Of a stretch of DNA of 64,000 bases, positions 62,930 through 64,000 are shown one piece after another (position 1 is the first letter of the stretch; every line of letters starts with the position of its first letter). The notes beneath the pieces were generated by a model. It was not told the DNA's origin and did not search any database. It worked only from the letters and a program-made list of their open reading frames with translations. The DNA lies in NCBI GenBank assembly GCA_028023455.1, contig JAQFVV010000001.1, positions 25,905,401-25,969,400 of the forward strand, in the 5' to 3' direction. Both the position numbers and the translations under genes were made by a program. This DNA is from Epiperipatus broadwayi. Its lineage: Eukaryota; Onychophora; Udeonychophora; Euonychophora; Peripatidae.

Positions 62930-64000
62930 GGATTTGCCAGTTAAGGCATTATTAGACTCTGGTAGATAGATCTCAGTAATGTCAGATGCATTTTACAACA
63001 AATCTCTGACTAGTAACCCCAACATCAAGACCCTGCCACTGAAATTGATTCAAGTTACCATGGCTACTAATAGAAAAGCCAAACTGATGCTGAACCAAAT
63101 CTGGGTTCAAATCAAGATTGGCAGAACATTCTACCATGTTTTCCTGATCCTCAATGGCTTGATACATGAGGTCATTCTGGGGGTGGACTTTCTCCACATG
63201 AACCATTGTGTTATTGATTTTTCTGAAAAGGTAGTTAGGGTAAAGAATGAGATTTTGGAAATGACATTGTGCCCAAGGTATGACCTACCTGAAGTTGATT
63301 GTATAATATCTGTGATCCCAGAGGCACTGATTGAAAGTAAAATTGCAGAGATCAATTTACTTGGAAGTGATGAGAAAAAAAATTATCTGTTATCATTGAG
63401 TTTGGGCCTATTTTCTCAGAATTTCCAGCAAAGAATAAAACTAATTCATAACCACCTCTTTCAATTCAAATCATATCCTATTCCATATCAGTATTGTGAA
63501 GAGATATCTAAGCAGCTTAATAAAATGCTAGATTGGGGGATTATTTCCAAATATTCTTCACCTTATTGTCATCCAGTAATAACTGTGAAGATGGGTTGAT
63601 GAGATTTTGTTTAAATGCCCACCAACTAAACAAAACTAGTTCCTGACAGAAACATTCCATCACCCATCTATGATTTATTTGTAAGGTTTGGAAATAAAAA
63701 AAAAGTGTTCTCTACTTTTGATCTAACCTCCAGCTATTGGCAGATCAAGCTCCTTCCAGATGATTGTCAATACACTGCCTTCCGATATAAGGGTTTCACT
63801 TACCATTTCAATAGAATGCCCTTTGGATTGATCAATAGTAGTGTTGGTCTAATATGATGCCTGGATAGAACCCTATCTCCTAAGGTCAAACAGATTGTGA
63901 ACATTTATATGGATATGATTATAACATTTACCACCATTGAAGAACACCTTCAACACTTAATTTTGTTTTTTAAAGTGCTATGAAAAGGGAATTAAGGTCA
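62930..64000 (+). pseudogene. Gypsy protease and reverse transcriptase, broken and incomplete
   Basis: The aspartic protease has LLDSG (catalytic DSG at about 62955-62963), an in-frame TAG at 62967-62969 just after it, and VILGVDFL near 63172-63195. The RT begins with the PIPYQYCEEISKQLNKML and GIISKYSSPYCHPV region (63480-63585), typical of Gypsy. Stops follow at 63597-63599 and near 63643. Motif A STFDLTSSYWQIKL is near 63714-63755, then FNRMPFGLI (about 63809-63835). The catalytic YMDD is changed to YMDM (about 63907-63918), which should abolish activity. The window ends within the RT. Confidence 0.8.

Larger units (their letters stand above)
60839..64000 (+). mobile_element. Gypsy-type LTR retrotransposon, 5' part, decayed, cut by window end
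   Basis: Gag-like, protease and reverse-transcriptase regions occur in the Gypsy order. The 5' LTR and primer-binding site were not identified; they should lie upstream of about 60840. The element continues past 64000. Stops and frameshifts interrupt every domain. Confidence 0.75.

Overview
This window is strongly AT-rich, repeat-dense DNA from an invertebrate-like animal genome. The evidence is spliced exons of a metazoan-type GABA-B receptor, and Penelope-like, RTE, L1/Tx1-like, hAT and Gypsy elements lying among long (TA)n and (AAT)n microsatellites. I could not fix the phylum. A mollusc, a cnidarian or another AT-rich invertebrate would all fit, and the hallmark cephalopod SINEs are absent.

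Layout. 1-1.56 kb: a decayed Penelope-like element (RT plus GIY-YIG). 1.59-4.89 kb: a nearly full-length but frameshifted RTE-clade LINE on +. 4.98-10.25 kb: the last two exons and 3' UTR of a class C GPCR resembling GABA-B receptor subunit 2. Its last intron holds a second, inverted, 5'-truncated RTE copy (6.95-9.36 kb). 11.94-15.51 kb: five 466-bp tandem repeats followed by inverted copies, the whole bracketed by a 12-bp direct repeat. Each unit carries a hammerhead-ribozyme-like motif on the minus strand. 21.42-22.66 kb: a 1.2-kb fold-back with tRNA-like arms. 23.54-29.65 kb: a two-ORF L1/Tx1-like LINE on -, with a probable 8-nt ORF1/ORF2 overlap. 37.58-38.33 kb: the 3' fragment of another LINE. 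43.88-44.13 kb: a solo palindromic copy of the 466-bp family with its own 13-bp direct repeat. 45.63-50.40 kb: an older dispersed repeat split by a dead hAT transposon; a contiguous relative lies at 54.08-55.12 kb. 60.8-64.0 kb: the 5' part of a decayed Gypsy-type LTR retrotransposon that runs off the window. The rest is AT-rich intergenic DNA in which I see no genes.

The only host gene I can support is the GABA-B-like receptor. The most interesting item is the 466-bp hammerhead-bearing family. Two independent insertions share the same two termini, a switch to inverted copies, and 12-13 bp target duplications, so it looks like a non-autonomous retroelement (Penelope-like or retrozyme-like) that inserts as inverted concatemers.
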